A stretch of 64,000 nucleotides of DNA. Origin: CBCPMX01 sp965120355. GTDB taxonomy: Bacteria; Bacillota; Clostridia; Oscillospirales; Oscillospiraceae. The stretch lies in the NCBI GenBank assembly GCA_965120355.1, contig CBCPMX010000099.1:6034-70033 (forward strand), in the 5' to 3' direction. Shown in pieces: positions 16,711 to 25,301 of the stretch. The notes beneath the pieces are model-generated. The model saw only the letters and a list, made by a program, of their open reading frames with translations, was not told the DNA's origin and did no database searches. The translations under genes and the position numbers were made by a program. Every line of letters starts with the position of its first letter. Position 1 is the stretch's first letter.

Positions 16711-16773
16711 AGTCCGGGAGAGATCCGAAAATCTCCAGCGGGTATATGTTGTCGTGGTCACAGGGGGGATTGT

Positions 16774-18438
16774 ATGCTTTCCGTCCTTCATATTGAAAAT
16801 ATTGCCGTCATTGAACAGGCGGATATCACTTTTGGTGAGGGGTTTCACGTCCTGACCGGCGAAACCGGCGCGGGCAAATCCATCGTCATTGATGCGATCA
16901 GCGCGATTTTGGGGCAGCGGACCTATCGGGATATTATCCGTACTGGCGCAAAGAAGGCGTTTGTCAGCGCTGTGTTTACAGGCATTCCGGAATTGGACTG
17001 GTTTGCAGAAAACAGCGTGGCGTACACGGCGGGAGAACTGTTGGTGCAGCGGGAAATCTCTCTGGATGGCAAAAACGTCTGCCGGGTCAACGGCCGGCCT
17101 GTGACAGTGGCCATGCTCCATCAGCTGGGGGTACATCTCATCAACATTCACGGCCAGCACGATTCCCAGCAGCTGTTTGACGAAGAGAATCACCTGACCT
17201 ATCTGGATTTATTCGCCGGAGATGAGGCGCTGCTGGCAGACTATCAGGCGGCCTTTGCCCAGGTGACGGCGCTGCGGCAGGAAATCCGCCAGTCTACCAT
17301 GGATGAGAATGAGAAGGCCCGCCGCATGGAAATGCTGGAGCATCAGATCCGGGAATTAGAAAGCGCCGGGTTAAAAGCCGGTGAGGACGAGGAACTGGAA
17401 AAGCGGCGCAAGGTGCTCCAGAGTTCGGAAAAACTCATGGATGCCTTAAATGAAGCGCTGGAATGCCTTTACGGCGGCGACGACAGCGACGGCGCGGCGG
17501 CATTGCTGACCCAGGCGGAGCGCTCTCTGGGCTATGGAGCCCGCTTTGATGAAGCGATGGAGCCTCTCCATGAGCGGGTGGCGGAGCTGATGTACAATGT
17601 CCAGGATGCGGCGGAGGAAGTGCGGGACCTGCGGGACAGCTACGACTTTGCCGCCGGAGAACTGGAGCGGGTGGAAGACCGGCTGGATGTGCTGCATCGT
17701 CTGCGCCGGAAATACGGCGCTACTTGCCAGGACATGCTGGAGTTCCTTGAACATGCCCGGCAGGAGCTGGACGCCATTGTCCTGTCCGACGAGCGGCTGG
17801 AGGAATTGAACGCCGCGCTGAAGCAGAAGGAACAGGCTGCGGAAAAGTTGGCCTTGGACCTGCGGGCCGTCCGAAAAGATGCGGCCAAGGCGCTGGAGGC
17901 GAGAATTTTGTCGGAGCTGGCACAGTTGGACATGCCAAATGTGCAGTTCCTGTGCCAGTTCGACGATTCGGAATCGCTGACGCTGGGCCCCAATGGGGTG
18001 GATACAGTGCGCTTCCTCATGTCGGCCAATGCCGGCGAGGCGCTGAAGCCCATGAGCCGTGTGGCCTCCGGCGGCGAACTGGCCCGCATTATGCTGGCCA
18101 TCAAAAACGTATTGGCGGAAAAAGATGCGGTGCCAACCTTGATCTTTGACGAGGTAGACGCCGGCGTCAGCGGCCGCGCGGCGCAGAAGGTGGCGGAGAA
18201 GCTGTCCAGTGTCGCCGCGTCCCGGCAGGTCCTCTGCGTAACACATTTGCCGCAGATCGCCGCCATGGCAGATGTGCACTTCCTGATCTCCAAGGCGGAG
18301 AAAAACGGCCGCACTTATACCAGTGTGACCCCATTGGACCGGGAGGGCCGCAAGCAGGAGCTGGCCCGCATCATTGGCGGCGCGACGATTACGGAGACGA
18401 CGCTGAAAAGCGCGGAGGAAATGCTGCGCCGCGGTTAG
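16774..18438 (+). CDS. recN: DNA repair protein RecN
   Basis: SMC-like ATPase in double-strand-break repair, 554 residues as usual. Walker A is GETGAGKSIVIDAI near residue 31; the ABC signature is SRVASGGELARIMLAIK near residue 425 and Walker B is LIFDEVDAGVSGRAAQKVAEKL near residue 453. Two coiled-coil arms (about 150-350) rich in Glu, Leu and Arg lie between. GGGGGA precedes the ATG. In Bacillus recN is followed by spoIVB and spo0A; here the order breaks off. Confidence 0.95.
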   Translation: MLSVLHIENIAVIEQADITFGEGFHVLTGETGAGKSIVIDAISAILGQRTYRDIIRTGAKKAFVSAVFTGIPELDWFAENSVAYTAGELLVQREISLDGKNVCRVNGRPVTVAMLHQLGVHLINIHGQHDSQQLFDEENHLTYLDLFAGDEALLADYQAAFAQVTALRQEIRQSTMDENEKARRMEMLEHQIRELESAGLKAGEDEELEKRRKVLQSSEKLMDALNEALECLYGGDDSDGAAALLTQAERSLGYGARFDEAMEPLHERVAELMYNVQDAAEEVRDLRDSYDFAAGELERVEDRLDVLHRLRRKYGATCQDMLEFLEHARQELDAIVLSDERLEELNAALKQKEQAAEKLALDLRAVRKDAAKALEARILSELAQLDMPNVQFLCQFDDSESLTLGPNGVDTVRFLMSANAGEALKPMSRVASGGELARIMLAIKNVLAEKDAVPTLIFDEVDAGVSGRAAQKVAEKLSSVAASRQVLCVTHLPQIAAMADVHFLISKAEKNGRTYTSVTPLDREGRKQELARIIGGATITETTLKSAEEMLRRG

Positions 18439-18556
18439 GGACAGTTCGAAAATCAAATACATCTGTCTCGCTTTTGAAAAACTTGGAACCGATTGCGCTT
18501 GGCGTTCTGCACGGATTTCCTGTAAAAGGAATTCAGCCTGCGCTGGGGAAAGATAT

Positions 18557-18600
18557 TGGGCCTGTTGCAAAATACTTTGCAACAGGCCCATTCGGCTTTT
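18557..18600 (+). terminator. Intrinsic terminator after recN
   Basis: TGGGCCTGTTGCAAA (18557-18571) pairs perfectly with TTTGCAACAGGCCCA (18576-18590), then TTCGGCTTTT. It separates recN from the convergent amidohydrolase gene and may serve both strands. Confidence 0.85.
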
Positions 18601-18657
18601 GCGGTATGAAAAACGTGTGGGAGGCAGGCCATGCTGCGGCAATTGCCTGACGCTGTG

Positions 18658-20238
18658 TTACCGCTCTTTTGGGGGCGCGAAGTCTGGCACAGTATTCTGC
18701 CACGCCGGATGAAGGAACGCGCCGTTCAGAGCGCCGGTAACATGATCCTGCTCCCAAGCCAGCGTTCCGCCGACCCAGACGGCAGCCATGCCGCTGGAGA
18801 GCTGGCAGGGCTCTTCAAAGGTAGCCCGATCCTCCAGCGCCTCCGGAGACCAGAGCGCCAGATTTGCCCGTTTACCTTCGGCTACAATGCCCAGCGTGGG
18901 CAGGCTGTAGACCATCGCAGGCAGACCGGTCATCCGGTGAACAGCGGCGGCGACGGACGCCTCGTCGTGAAGATTGGCATAGTGCCGCAGATACCGGGTA
19001 TGGGAGCCGTACAGACGGGGATGGGGGCGGTCGTCGGTGACATCGGTACTGTCGCTGCAGACCATAACCCGGGGATGGGCATACGCTGTGCGCAGATCTT
19101 CTTCACAGGCGGAGCGGAGAATGGCTGGTATGTCGCGGCCCTCCAGCGCCAACAGATCCATCAGGGCGTCCGCCGGGGATTGTCCCCGCATACTGGAAAT
19201 CTCGGACAGGTTTTTTCCGATATAGGGTTGGAGTTGAGGATGGGAGGCATAAGCTACGCTGATGTTTTCCCAGCCGGTGACAATGGAGCGGTTTTCCCAG
19301 ACGTCGGTCCCCAACCGGAACCAGCGCCGCACCTCCGCCCGTGTAACAGGGGAGGACAGCAGCTGCGGTAGTACTTCCATGCCGCCTTCCAGTGTCCAGG
19401 GCGGCAGGACGATGGACAGGCCGGTGCTGGCGGCGGGGTAAGGGTAGGCGTCGGCATAGAGGTCCCCGCCCTGCCGGTTGGCGGCGTCCATCATGGCCAG
19501 CACTGTACGCACCTTGCCGTGGTTGGGTTTCCCACAGGCCTTCAAATGTGAAAGGACCGTGCGGCAGCCGGAGCGCTGGGCCACGGAAATGGCCTCCGCT
19601 GCCGCATCCAGCAGGCGGCTGCCTTCACAGCGCATGTGGGTACTGTATACGCAGCGGTGCGCGGCGCATACCTGCGCCAGAGCCGTCAGTTCGTCGGTGT
19701 CGGCGTACATGCCCGGTGCGTATTCCAGACCGGAACTGAGACCGGCGGCGCCCTGCTGCAGCTGCGTGCGCAGAAGGGCTGCCATTTGCGCCAGGTGGGC
19801 TGCGTCACAGGCGCGGTCCCCGGGTCCCAATATGGTTTCCCGCAGATTGCCGTGACCGGTCATACTGACCAGATCAAGGCCCAGCCCGGTGTTGCGGCAG
19901 GCGCCTCGGTATGCGGCCAGATCGGGAAACCCTACACTGGGAAAGGCGGAGTCGCCGCAGTGGCCGGTGATGAGGGTGGTAATGCCCTGGGCCAGCTTGT
20001 GGGCCGCTGCAGGGTCTCGGAGCATGGTGCGTTCGCAGTGTGTATGGACATCCAAAAAACCGGGAGAGAGAATGCGGCCGCCGCAGTCCGCTGTTCTGTC
20101 CGCATCTGCAGGGGACAGGGGGCTGCCATGGCAAACGGCGGCGATGGTGCCATCTTTGACTGCGACTTGTCCGGAAAACAGCGGACCGCCGGTACCGTCG
20201 GCAATGACGGCGTTGGTGAGCAGAAGATCATAGTTCAT
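18658..20238 (-). CDS. Amidohydrolase, N-acyl-D-amino-acid deacylase (D-aminoacylase) family
   Basis: A 526-residue metal-dependent amidohydrolase. The metal-binding HTH motif of the barrel is SPGFLDVHTHCERT near residue 58, and the chain begins with the typical composite beta domain (DLLLTNAVIADGTGGPLFSGQVAVKDGTIAAV). Further markers are GLSSGLEYAPGMYADTDEL, THMRCEG and VLSHLK, all as in D-aminoacylase/N-acyl-D-glutamate deacylases, which remove acyl groups from D-amino acids. TAGGAGGGTG precedes the ATG. The exact substrate cannot be set from sequence; dihydroorotase-like roles are unlikely. Confidence 0.85.
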   Translation of the reverse strand: MNYDLLLTNAVIADGTGGPLFSGQVAVKDGTIAAVCHGSPLSPADADRTADCGGRILSPGFLDVHTHCERTMLRDPAAAHKLAQGITTLITGHCGDSAFPSVGFPDLAAYRGACRNTGLGLDLVSMTGHGNLRETILGPGDRACDAAHLAQMAALLRTQLQQGAAGLSSGLEYAPGMYADTDELTALAQVCAAHRCVYSTHMRCEGSRLLDAAAEAISVAQRSGCRTVLSHLKACGKPNHGKVRTVLAMMDAANRQGGDLYADAYPYPAASTGLSIVLPPWTLEGGMEVLPQLLSSPVTRAEVRRWFRLGTDVWENRSIVTGWENISVAYASHPQLQPYIGKNLSEISSMRGQSPADALMDLLALEGRDIPAILRSACEEDLRTAYAHPRVMVCSDSTDVTDDRPHPRLYGSHTRYLRHYANLHDEASVAAAVHRMTGLPAMVYSLPTLGIVAEGKRANLALWSPEALEDRATFEEPCQLSSGMAAVWVGGTLAWEQDHVTGALNGAFLHPAWQNTVPDFAPPKER

Positions 20239-20460
20239 GGGACACCCTCCTAAAGAAATGCCAAATCAGTCCGCTTCAGTTGGAAGCGAATTGGTTTACC
20301 CAGCGGATCAGGTGGAACAGCAGAAAATCCGTGCAGGCTTCTTTCCCTTTTCATATTTGATTTGAATGAAAGCCGCACACCCACAGTTTGTGGGTGTTTT
20401 CCGAATACGCACCCATGGGGCGGCTCCGTTGGGAACCGCCCCATGCTGTACTTACAGAAA

Positions 20461-21735
20461 TTAACGGAAAATATTTTCGTGGCGTTTGGGACCTGTGGAG
20501 ACAATTTGAATGGGAACGCCAATCTCCTGCTCCAGAAACAGAACGTAGTCCTGCGCCTGTTTGGGCAGCTGGTTCCAATCGGTGACGCCGCGGATGTCGC
20601 ACTTCCAGCCGGGCAGCTTTGTGTAGACCGGTTTGGCGCGGTTCAGTCTGGGCGTTACGGGGAAATCGCGGGTGATCTCTCCATCAATATCGTAACCCAC
20701 ACAGACGGGGATTTCATCCAGATAGCCCAGCACGTCCAGACAGGTCAGCGCCACCTGCGTAGCGCCCTGGAGGCGGCAGCCATACCGGCTGGCTACAGCG
20801 TCAAAATAGCCTACGTCCCGCGGACGTCCTGTGGTGGCGCCGTACTCGCCGTTGTCGCCGCCCAGACGGCGCAGGGTGTCGGCCTCTTCTCCCTCCAGAC
20901 GGCAGACGAAGGCGCCGGCGCCGACAGCGCTGGAATAGGCCTTGGTGACGGCGACGACTTCTTTAATTTCGCCGGGAGCCACACCCGCACCCACGCAGCC
21001 GAAGCCGGCCAGTGTGTGAGACGAGGTGGTGTAGGGGTAGATGCCGAAGTCCGGATCCCGCATGGTGCCAAGCTGCCCCTCCAACAGGACGGTCTTACCT
21101 TCTGCCAGTGCCTGAGTCAGAAATGCCTGGGCGTCGCCAATATAGGGAGCCAACTGGTCGCGCCAGCCCAGAAGCAGAGTCATCAGCGCTTCCGGTTCCA
21201 GCTTGGGCTGGTGGTACAGGTGTTCAAACAGCACGTTTTTCAGCGTGCAGATCTTCTCCACACGGGTGCGGAGAACCTCTTCGTCAAATAACTCGCACAA
21301 CTGAATGCCGATCTTGGCGTACTTGTCGGAATAGAACGGCGCAATGCCGGACTTGGTGGAGCCAAAGGCGCTGCCGGCCAGACGGGCCTCCTCATAAGCG
21401 TCCTGAAGCTTGTGATAAGGCATCAGCAGCTGAGCCCGCTCGGAGAGCAGGATGTTGGGAGCAGGGACGCCCTTGTCCGTCACGGACTTGAGCTCGCTGA
21501 GGAAAGCTTCCGGGTCAAACGCGACGCCGTTGCCGATGACATTGGTAATATGGGAATAACAGACGCCGGAGGGGAGCAGGTGCAGGGCAAATTTGCCGTA
21601 GTCGTTGATAATGGTGTGGCCGGCGTTGGCGCCGCCCTGAAAGCGGACCACCACATCGCTGGTTTCGGCCATCATGTCGGTGATTTTGCCCTTGCCCTCG
21701 TCGCCCCAGTTAGCGCCGACGATCGCTTTAATCAT
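20461..21735 (-). CDS. purA: Adenylosuccinate synthetase
   Basis: Joins IMP and aspartate with GTP to make adenylosuccinate, the first committed step to AMP. The 424-residue chain has the GTP loop GANWGDEGKGKI at residues 8-19 (most homologues have Q in place of N), the VRFQGGANAGHTI segment near residue 35, LLEGQLGTMRDPDFGIYPYTTSSHT and GGDNGEYGATTGRPRDVGYFD. GGAGGT precedes the ATG at 21735. guaB, the other branch from IMP, lies 7 kb away on the opposite strand. Confidence 0.95.
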   Translation of the reverse strand: MIKAIVGANWGDEGKGKITDMMAETSDVVVRFQGGANAGHTIINDYGKFALHLLPSGVCYSHITNVIGNGVAFDPEAFLSELKSVTDKGVPAPNILLSERAQLLMPYHKLQDAYEEARLAGSAFGSTKSGIAPFYSDKYAKIGIQLCELFDEEVLRTRVEKICTLKNVLFEHLYHQPKLEPEALMTLLLGWRDQLAPYIGDAQAFLTQALAEGKTVLLEGQLGTMRDPDFGIYPYTTSSHTLAGFGCVGAGVAPGEIKEVVAVTKAYSSAVGAGAFVCRLEGEEADTLRRLGGDNGEYGATTGRPRDVGYFDAVASRYGCRLQGATQVALTCLDVLGYLDEIPVCVGYDIDGEITRDFPVTPRLNRAKPVYTKLPGWKCDIRGVTDWNQLPKQAQDYVLFLEQEIGVPIQIVSTGPKRHENIFR

Positions 21736-21877
21736 AGTGATACCTCCGCGGATTGGGATTCGCAACCGCCCGAGCGGATTTGCCTTTTCCAAGCCCGCTT
21801 GTCAAACACGCGGACATTATACCGCATGAAGCCGGTTTTTTCAAGGGTTTTCAGGACGCTTTGCAGGCAGAATCCTC

Positions 21878-21906
21878 TTTACTTTTGCTCTTCACTTTGA
21901 TAAAAT
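21878..21906 (+). promoter_or_regulatory. Likely promoter of the yerC-like gene
   Basis: TTTACT (21878-21883) and TAAAAT (21901-21906), 17-base spacer, in the divergent gap next to purA. Confidence 0.5.
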
Positions 21907-21971
21907 ATAAAAAACGGGTGCGAAATGCGTCTGGATTTGTACGGATATTACTCGCCAAAAGGAGCGTCTGC

Positions 21972-22271
21972 ATGAACAACAAAAATAAAAACACGAACCG
22001 CGAGGATGCGTTGTATCGGGCGATTTTATTGCTGGAGACGCCGGAAGAGTGTTACCGGTTTTTCCAGGACCTGTGTACCGTTTCGGAGATGAAGGCCATG
22101 GAGCAGCGGTTTCAGGTGGCCCGGCTGCTGGATGAGGGCCTGATCTATAACGACATTTTGGAAAAGACCGGCGCCAGCAGCGCCACGATCAGCCGCGTCA
22201 ACCGCTGCCTGAACTACGGAGCCGATGGGTACCGCACGATTCTCAGCCGGATGGAGGAGTCAGCGGAATGA
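21972..22271 (+). CDS. YerC/YecD family TrpR-related protein
   Basis: A 99-residue helical DNA-binding protein of the TrpR-like fold. The YerC signature is present: ALYRAILLLETPEECYRFFQDLCTVSEMKAMEQRFQVARLLDEG, then the helix-turn-helix YNDILEKTGASSATISRVNRCLNYG. The family lacks the tryptophan-binding features of TrpR and its targets are unknown. AAAAGGAG lies 7 bases upstream of the ATG at 21972. It overlaps the following methyltransferase start by four bases. Confidence 0.9.
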   Translation: MNNKNKNTNREDALYRAILLLETPEECYRFFQDLCTVSEMKAMEQRFQVARLLDEGLIYNDILEKTGASSATISRVNRCLNYGADGYRTILSRMEESAE

Positions 22272-23023
22272 GCGCATACGAAGCGCTGGCGGCCTCTTAT
22301 GATGGGCTCACTGGCGATGTGAACTATGAGGCCATTGCTGCGTTTTATGAACAGCTTCTGTCCGCCCAAGGGGTGCGGCCATTGACTGTGTTGGATATGG
22401 CCTGCGGTACCGGTTCGCTGTCGGTGGCCCTGGCAAAGCGCGGGTATCAGGTGCTGGGGGCGGACCGGTCGGAAGATATGCTGACGGTGGCTTTTGAAAA
22501 AGCCCAGTCTGTGGCAGAAAATCCTCCCTTTTTTGTCTGCCAATCGATGGAAGAGCTGGAGCTGCCGGAGCCGGTGGAGTGGGTGGTGAGCTGCCTGGAC
22601 GCAGTGAACTACCTCACCGATCCGGCGGCCTGTGGGGAGGTTTTCCGCCGGGTCTATGAAACGCTACAGCCCGGCGGTGTGTTCACGTTTGATGTCAACA
22701 CGCCTGAGAAGCTCCGCGGCCTGGACGGCCAGGTCTTCCTTGATGAAAATGAAGACAGTTACTGCGTCTGGCGGGCGGAATTTGACGAGGAAGAAAACAT
22801 CTGCTATTATGGCATGGATTTGTTCCAGCGCCAGGGAGCACTGTGGGCCCGCAGCTTTGAGGAGCACGCCGAGTACGCGTACTCGGCCGGTCAGCTGCGG
22901 GACATGCTGGAGGCAGCTGGATTTCAGGATCTGAAGATTTATGGCGAATGGCGGCTGGAACCGCCGAAGACCGGCGAACAGCGTCTGGTCTTCTTCGCCA
23001 GAAGGAGCAATGCAAATGCGTGA
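22268..23023 (+). CDS. Class I SAM-dependent methyltransferase
   Basis: A 251-residue methyltransferase. Motif I is VLDMACGTGSLSVALAKRGYQVLGADRSEDML near residues 40-71, and the acidic residue after beta-2 (GADRS) is present. The motif IV region is WVVSCLDAVNYL. The pattern (MSAYEALAASYDGLTGDVNYEAIAAFYEQLL at the N-terminus) is that of a common Firmicutes family of unknown substrate. It overlaps YerC at the start and hslO at the end, so the three are one transcription unit. Confidence 0.85.
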   Translation: MSAYEALAASYDGLTGDVNYEAIAAFYEQLLSAQGVRPLTVLDMACGTGSLSVALAKRGYQVLGADRSEDMLTVAFEKAQSVAENPPFFVCQSMEELELPEPVEWVVSCLDAVNYLTDPAACGEVFRRVYETLQPGGVFTFDVNTPEKLRGLDGQVFLDENEDSYCVWRAEFDEEENICYYGMDLFQRQGALWARSFEEHAEYAYSAGQLRDMLEAAGFQDLKIYGEWRLEPPKTGEQRLVFFARRSNANA

Positions 23024-23900
23024 CGAAATTGTACGCGCCATCTCCGCCGACGGAATGGTCAACGCCATGGCGATTACCTCCGCCGGAATTGTGGAGCGGG
23101 CGCGGCAGATTCACAAGACGTTGCCGGTGGCTACGGCTGCCCTGGGCCGGGTGCTGACGGCCGCATCCATGATGGGGAACCTGCAAAAGGCGGACGATGG
23201 GTCCCTGACCCTGCAAATCCGCGGCGGCGGACCGTTGGGCCTTCTGCTGGCGGTGTCCGATGCTCAGGGAAATGTCCGCGGATATGTGGAGAATCCCGGC
23301 GTTCACATCATGGAGAAATACGCAGGAAAGCTGAATGTGGGCGCGGCGGTCGGGACCAACGGCACGCTGACTGTGATCCGCGACCTGCGGCTCAAGGAGC
23401 CGTATATCGGTTCCACAGAGCTGGTCTCCGGGGAGATTGCCGAGGATGTCACTGAATACTTTGCCCGCAGTGAGCAGACCCCCACGGCCTGTGCGCTGGG
23501 CGTCCTGGTGGACGTGGATCAGTCGGTGAAGGCTGCCGGCGGCTATCTGATCCAGCTGCTTCCCGGTGCGGATGGCAGCGTGATCGACCGGATTGAGGCC
23601 GGTATCCAACGGGCTGGGGCAGTGACGGCCAATCTGGCTGAGGGCCTGACGGCAGAGCAGCTGCTCCAGCGGGTGTTGGGAGAGCTGGATATGGAAATTC
23701 TGGAAACTACGCCGGTGGAATACCGCTGTTACTGCACCCGGGACCGGGTGGAGCGGGCGCTTTTGAGCATTGGCCGCCAGGAGCTGCTGGACATGGCCGC
23801 CGGGGGCAAGACGGAGACTGTGGAGTGCCAGTTCTGCGACACGGTTTACACCTTTACACCGGAGGATCTGCGGGAGATGGTTGCCGGAGCGGGGGAGTGA
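23016..23900 (+). CDS. hslO: Hsp33 redox-regulated chaperonin
   Basis: Cytoplasmic holdase switched on by oxidation. The 294-residue chain ends with the zinc-binding cysteines: YRCYCTRDRVERAL and, about 30 residues later, VECQFCDTVYTF, the CxC and CxxC pairs of Hsp33. The N-terminal domain is typical (AISADGMVNAMAITSAGIVERARQIH). I prefer ATG 23016, 8 bases after GGAG; the in-frame ATG at 23010 is too close to that site. The start overlaps the methyltransferase stop. Confidence 0.94.
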   Translation: MRDEIVRAISADGMVNAMAITSAGIVERARQIHKTLPVATAALGRVLTAASMMGNLQKADDGSLTLQIRGGGPLGLLLAVSDAQGNVRGYVENPGVHIMEKYAGKLNVGAAVGTNGTLTVIRDLRLKEPYIGSTELVSGEIAEDVTEYFARSEQTPTACALGVLVDVDQSVKAAGGYLIQLLPGADGSVIDRIEAGIQRAGAVTANLAEGLTAEQLLQRVLGELDMEILETTPVEYRCYCTRDRVERALLSIGRQELLDMAAGGKTETVECQFCDTVYTFTPEDLREMVAGAGE

Positions 23901-24027
23901 GCTGATTTTTCCTCGGATTTTTGTAGTTTGACAGCAAACCGGCGGTTTGCAAGTACTCAGGGAGGTTTTTGGAAGCCGGCGCAGCCGTGCCGGCTTCTGA
24001 AAAACCTGAAAAAGTCGAAAAAAATGC

Positions 24028-24056
24028 TTGACAAATGGACAGCTTTCCGGTATAAT
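24028..24056 (+). promoter_or_regulatory. Consensus promoter of the tRNA operon
   Basis: TTGACA (24028-24033) and TATAAT (24051-24056) with a 17-base spacer, a full match to the sigma-A consensus, as expected for stable RNA. Confidence 0.92.
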
Positions 24057-24089
24057 CAACTCCGTTGCTGATGAGAGATAGCGCACGAA

Positions 24090-24165
24090 GGGAGCATAGC
24101 TCAGCTGGGAGAGCACCTGCCTTACAAGCAGGGGGTCACAGGTTCGAGCCCTGTTGTTCCCACCA
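24090..24165 (+). tRNA. tRNA-Val (anticodon TAC)
   Basis: A 76-base cloverleaf with encoded CCA. The acceptor arm GGGAGCA pairs with TGTTCCC; the anticodon loop is CTTACAA giving TAC. The T loop GGTTCGAGCC is standard. First of four tRNAs in one transcript. Confidence 0.95.
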
Positions 24166-24170
24166 TATTT

Positions 24171-24247
24171 GGCCCGGTAGTTCAGTCGGTTAGAACGCCA
24201 GCCTGTCACGCTGGAGGTCGTCGGTTCGAGCCCGATCCGGGTCGCCA
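24171..24247 (+). tRNA. tRNA-Asp (anticodon GTC)
   Basis: A 77-base cloverleaf with encoded CCA. Acceptor GGCCCGG/CCGGGTC; anticodon loop CTGTCAC gives GTC; T loop GGTTCGAGCC. Confidence 0.95.
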
Positions 24248-24277
24248 TGGGGGTTGCTTTGCAGCCCCCAAATATAT

Positions 24278-24353
<76 letters not shown>

Positions 24354-24358
24354 GCAAT

Positions 24359-24434
24359 GCGGGTGTAGCTCATCCGGTAGAGCGCCACCTTGCCAAGGTG
24401 GAGGTAGCGAGTTCGAGCCTCGTCACCCGCTCCA
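24359..24434 (+). tRNA. tRNA-Gly (anticodon GCC)
   Basis: A 76-base cloverleaf with encoded CCA. Acceptor GCGGGTG/CACCCGC; anticodon loop TTGCCAA gives GCC. Last of the four. Confidence 0.95.
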
Positions 24435-24440
24435 GTTCAA

Positions 24441-24503
24441 AACAAGCCCGAATGCAATTAAGTCCCGCTGCGCCGGGACTTGATTGCATTCGGGCTTGTT
24501 CTT
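24441..24503 (+). terminator. Long hairpin terminator after the tRNA operon
   Basis: AACAAGCCCGAATGCAAT through 24467 pairs with CGGGACTT and ATTGCATTCGGGCTTGTT up to 24500, an almost perfect stem of about 26 bp ending in TTCTTCG. Confidence 0.85.
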
Positions 24504-24508
24504 CGCCT

Positions 24509-24548
24509 CCGCCCCCGAACCCAGCTGCGCGGTTCGGGGGCGGTTTTT
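24509..24548 (+). terminator. Second tandem terminator
   Basis: CCGCCCCCGAACC (24509-24521) pairs with GGTTCGGGGGCGG (24531-24543) followed by TTTTT. It backs up the first terminator before the convergent HAD gene. Confidence 0.8.
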
Positions 24549-24642
24549 ATGCCTTGACAGGGCGGCGGCTGCGCCTCCTTTCGGATCACAACCGCTGCGC
24601 TGGGGTGTGCGCTGGAGCCTGCGCGGCGGGGCAGGCGCTTGT

Positions 24643-25287
24643 CTACAGAACGATGGGAAGAATCGCCTCCACCGTTTCTGCGAGATAGGTTGCGCCTGCG
24701 TTTTTCAGTTCTTCGTAGCTGCCGTAGCCGTACAGCACGCCAATGGAGTCCAGGCCGTGCTGTTTGGCGCCGAGAATATCATGTTCCCGGTCGCCGGCCA
24801 TGATCGCTTTGGCGCCAGCCGGGAGCTGGCAGGTTTCCAGAGCATAGGCAATGACCTGATCCTTGCGGATGCGGCTTTCGTCCAAGGATGCGCCTGCGAT
24901 ATCGGAAAAATAGGCCGTAAGGCCGAAATGATCTAAAATTTGCCGGGCAAAGACCTCCGGCTTGGAGGTGGCGACGGCCAGACGTTTGCCAGCAGCCTTC
25001 AGAGCCGCCAGGACCCCTTCCACGCCGTCGTATACCCGGTTTTCAAACATGCCCCGGTCCGCAAAATACGCCCGGTAAAACGTCACGGCCTCCCGTGCAG
25101 CGTCCAGCGAAAGGCCGTAAAACCGTTGGAAGGACTCCAACAGCGGCGGGCCGATAAATGGATAAAGCGCTTCGCGTTGGGGGACGGGAATCCCCAGCTT
25201 CTCCAACGCATAGGCCACGGAATTGGTGATGCCAATGCCCGGGTCGGTAAGGGTGCCGTCCAGATCAAACAAAATCACATCGTACAT
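24643..25287 (-). CDS. HAD-family hydrolase (phosphoglycolate phosphatase-like)
   Basis: A 214-residue haloacid dehalogenase-like phosphatase. Motif I is ILFDLDGTLTDPGIG (residues 5-19) with the nucleophile Asp8; motif II is VATSKP, and motif III with IV is KAIMAGDREHDILGAKQHGLDSIGVLYGYG. The cap domain (residues about 20-90) is the small helical type of Gph/PpaX enzymes. GGAGG precedes the ATG at 25287. Third gene of the mrnC-rqcH-HAD unit. Substrate unknown. Confidence 0.88.
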   Translation of the reverse strand: MYDVILFDLDGTLTDPGIGITNSVAYALEKLGIPVPQREALYPFIGPPLLESFQRFYGLSLDAAREAVTFYRAYFADRGMFENRVYDGVEGVLAALKAAGKRLAVATSKPEVFARQILDHFGLTAYFSDIAGASLDESRIRKDQVIAYALETCQLPAGAKAIMAGDREHDILGAKQHGLDSIGVLYGYGSYEELKNAGATYLAETVEAILPIVL

Positions 25288-25301
25288 GGCGTTCCTCCGG
25301 C

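Noticed and set aside
24441..24548. Attachment site or inverted-repeat ends of a mobile element after the tRNA genes
   Set aside because: The long inverted repeat and the next hairpin fit tandem terminators; no integrase, transposase or direct repeat of a tRNA end is nearby.
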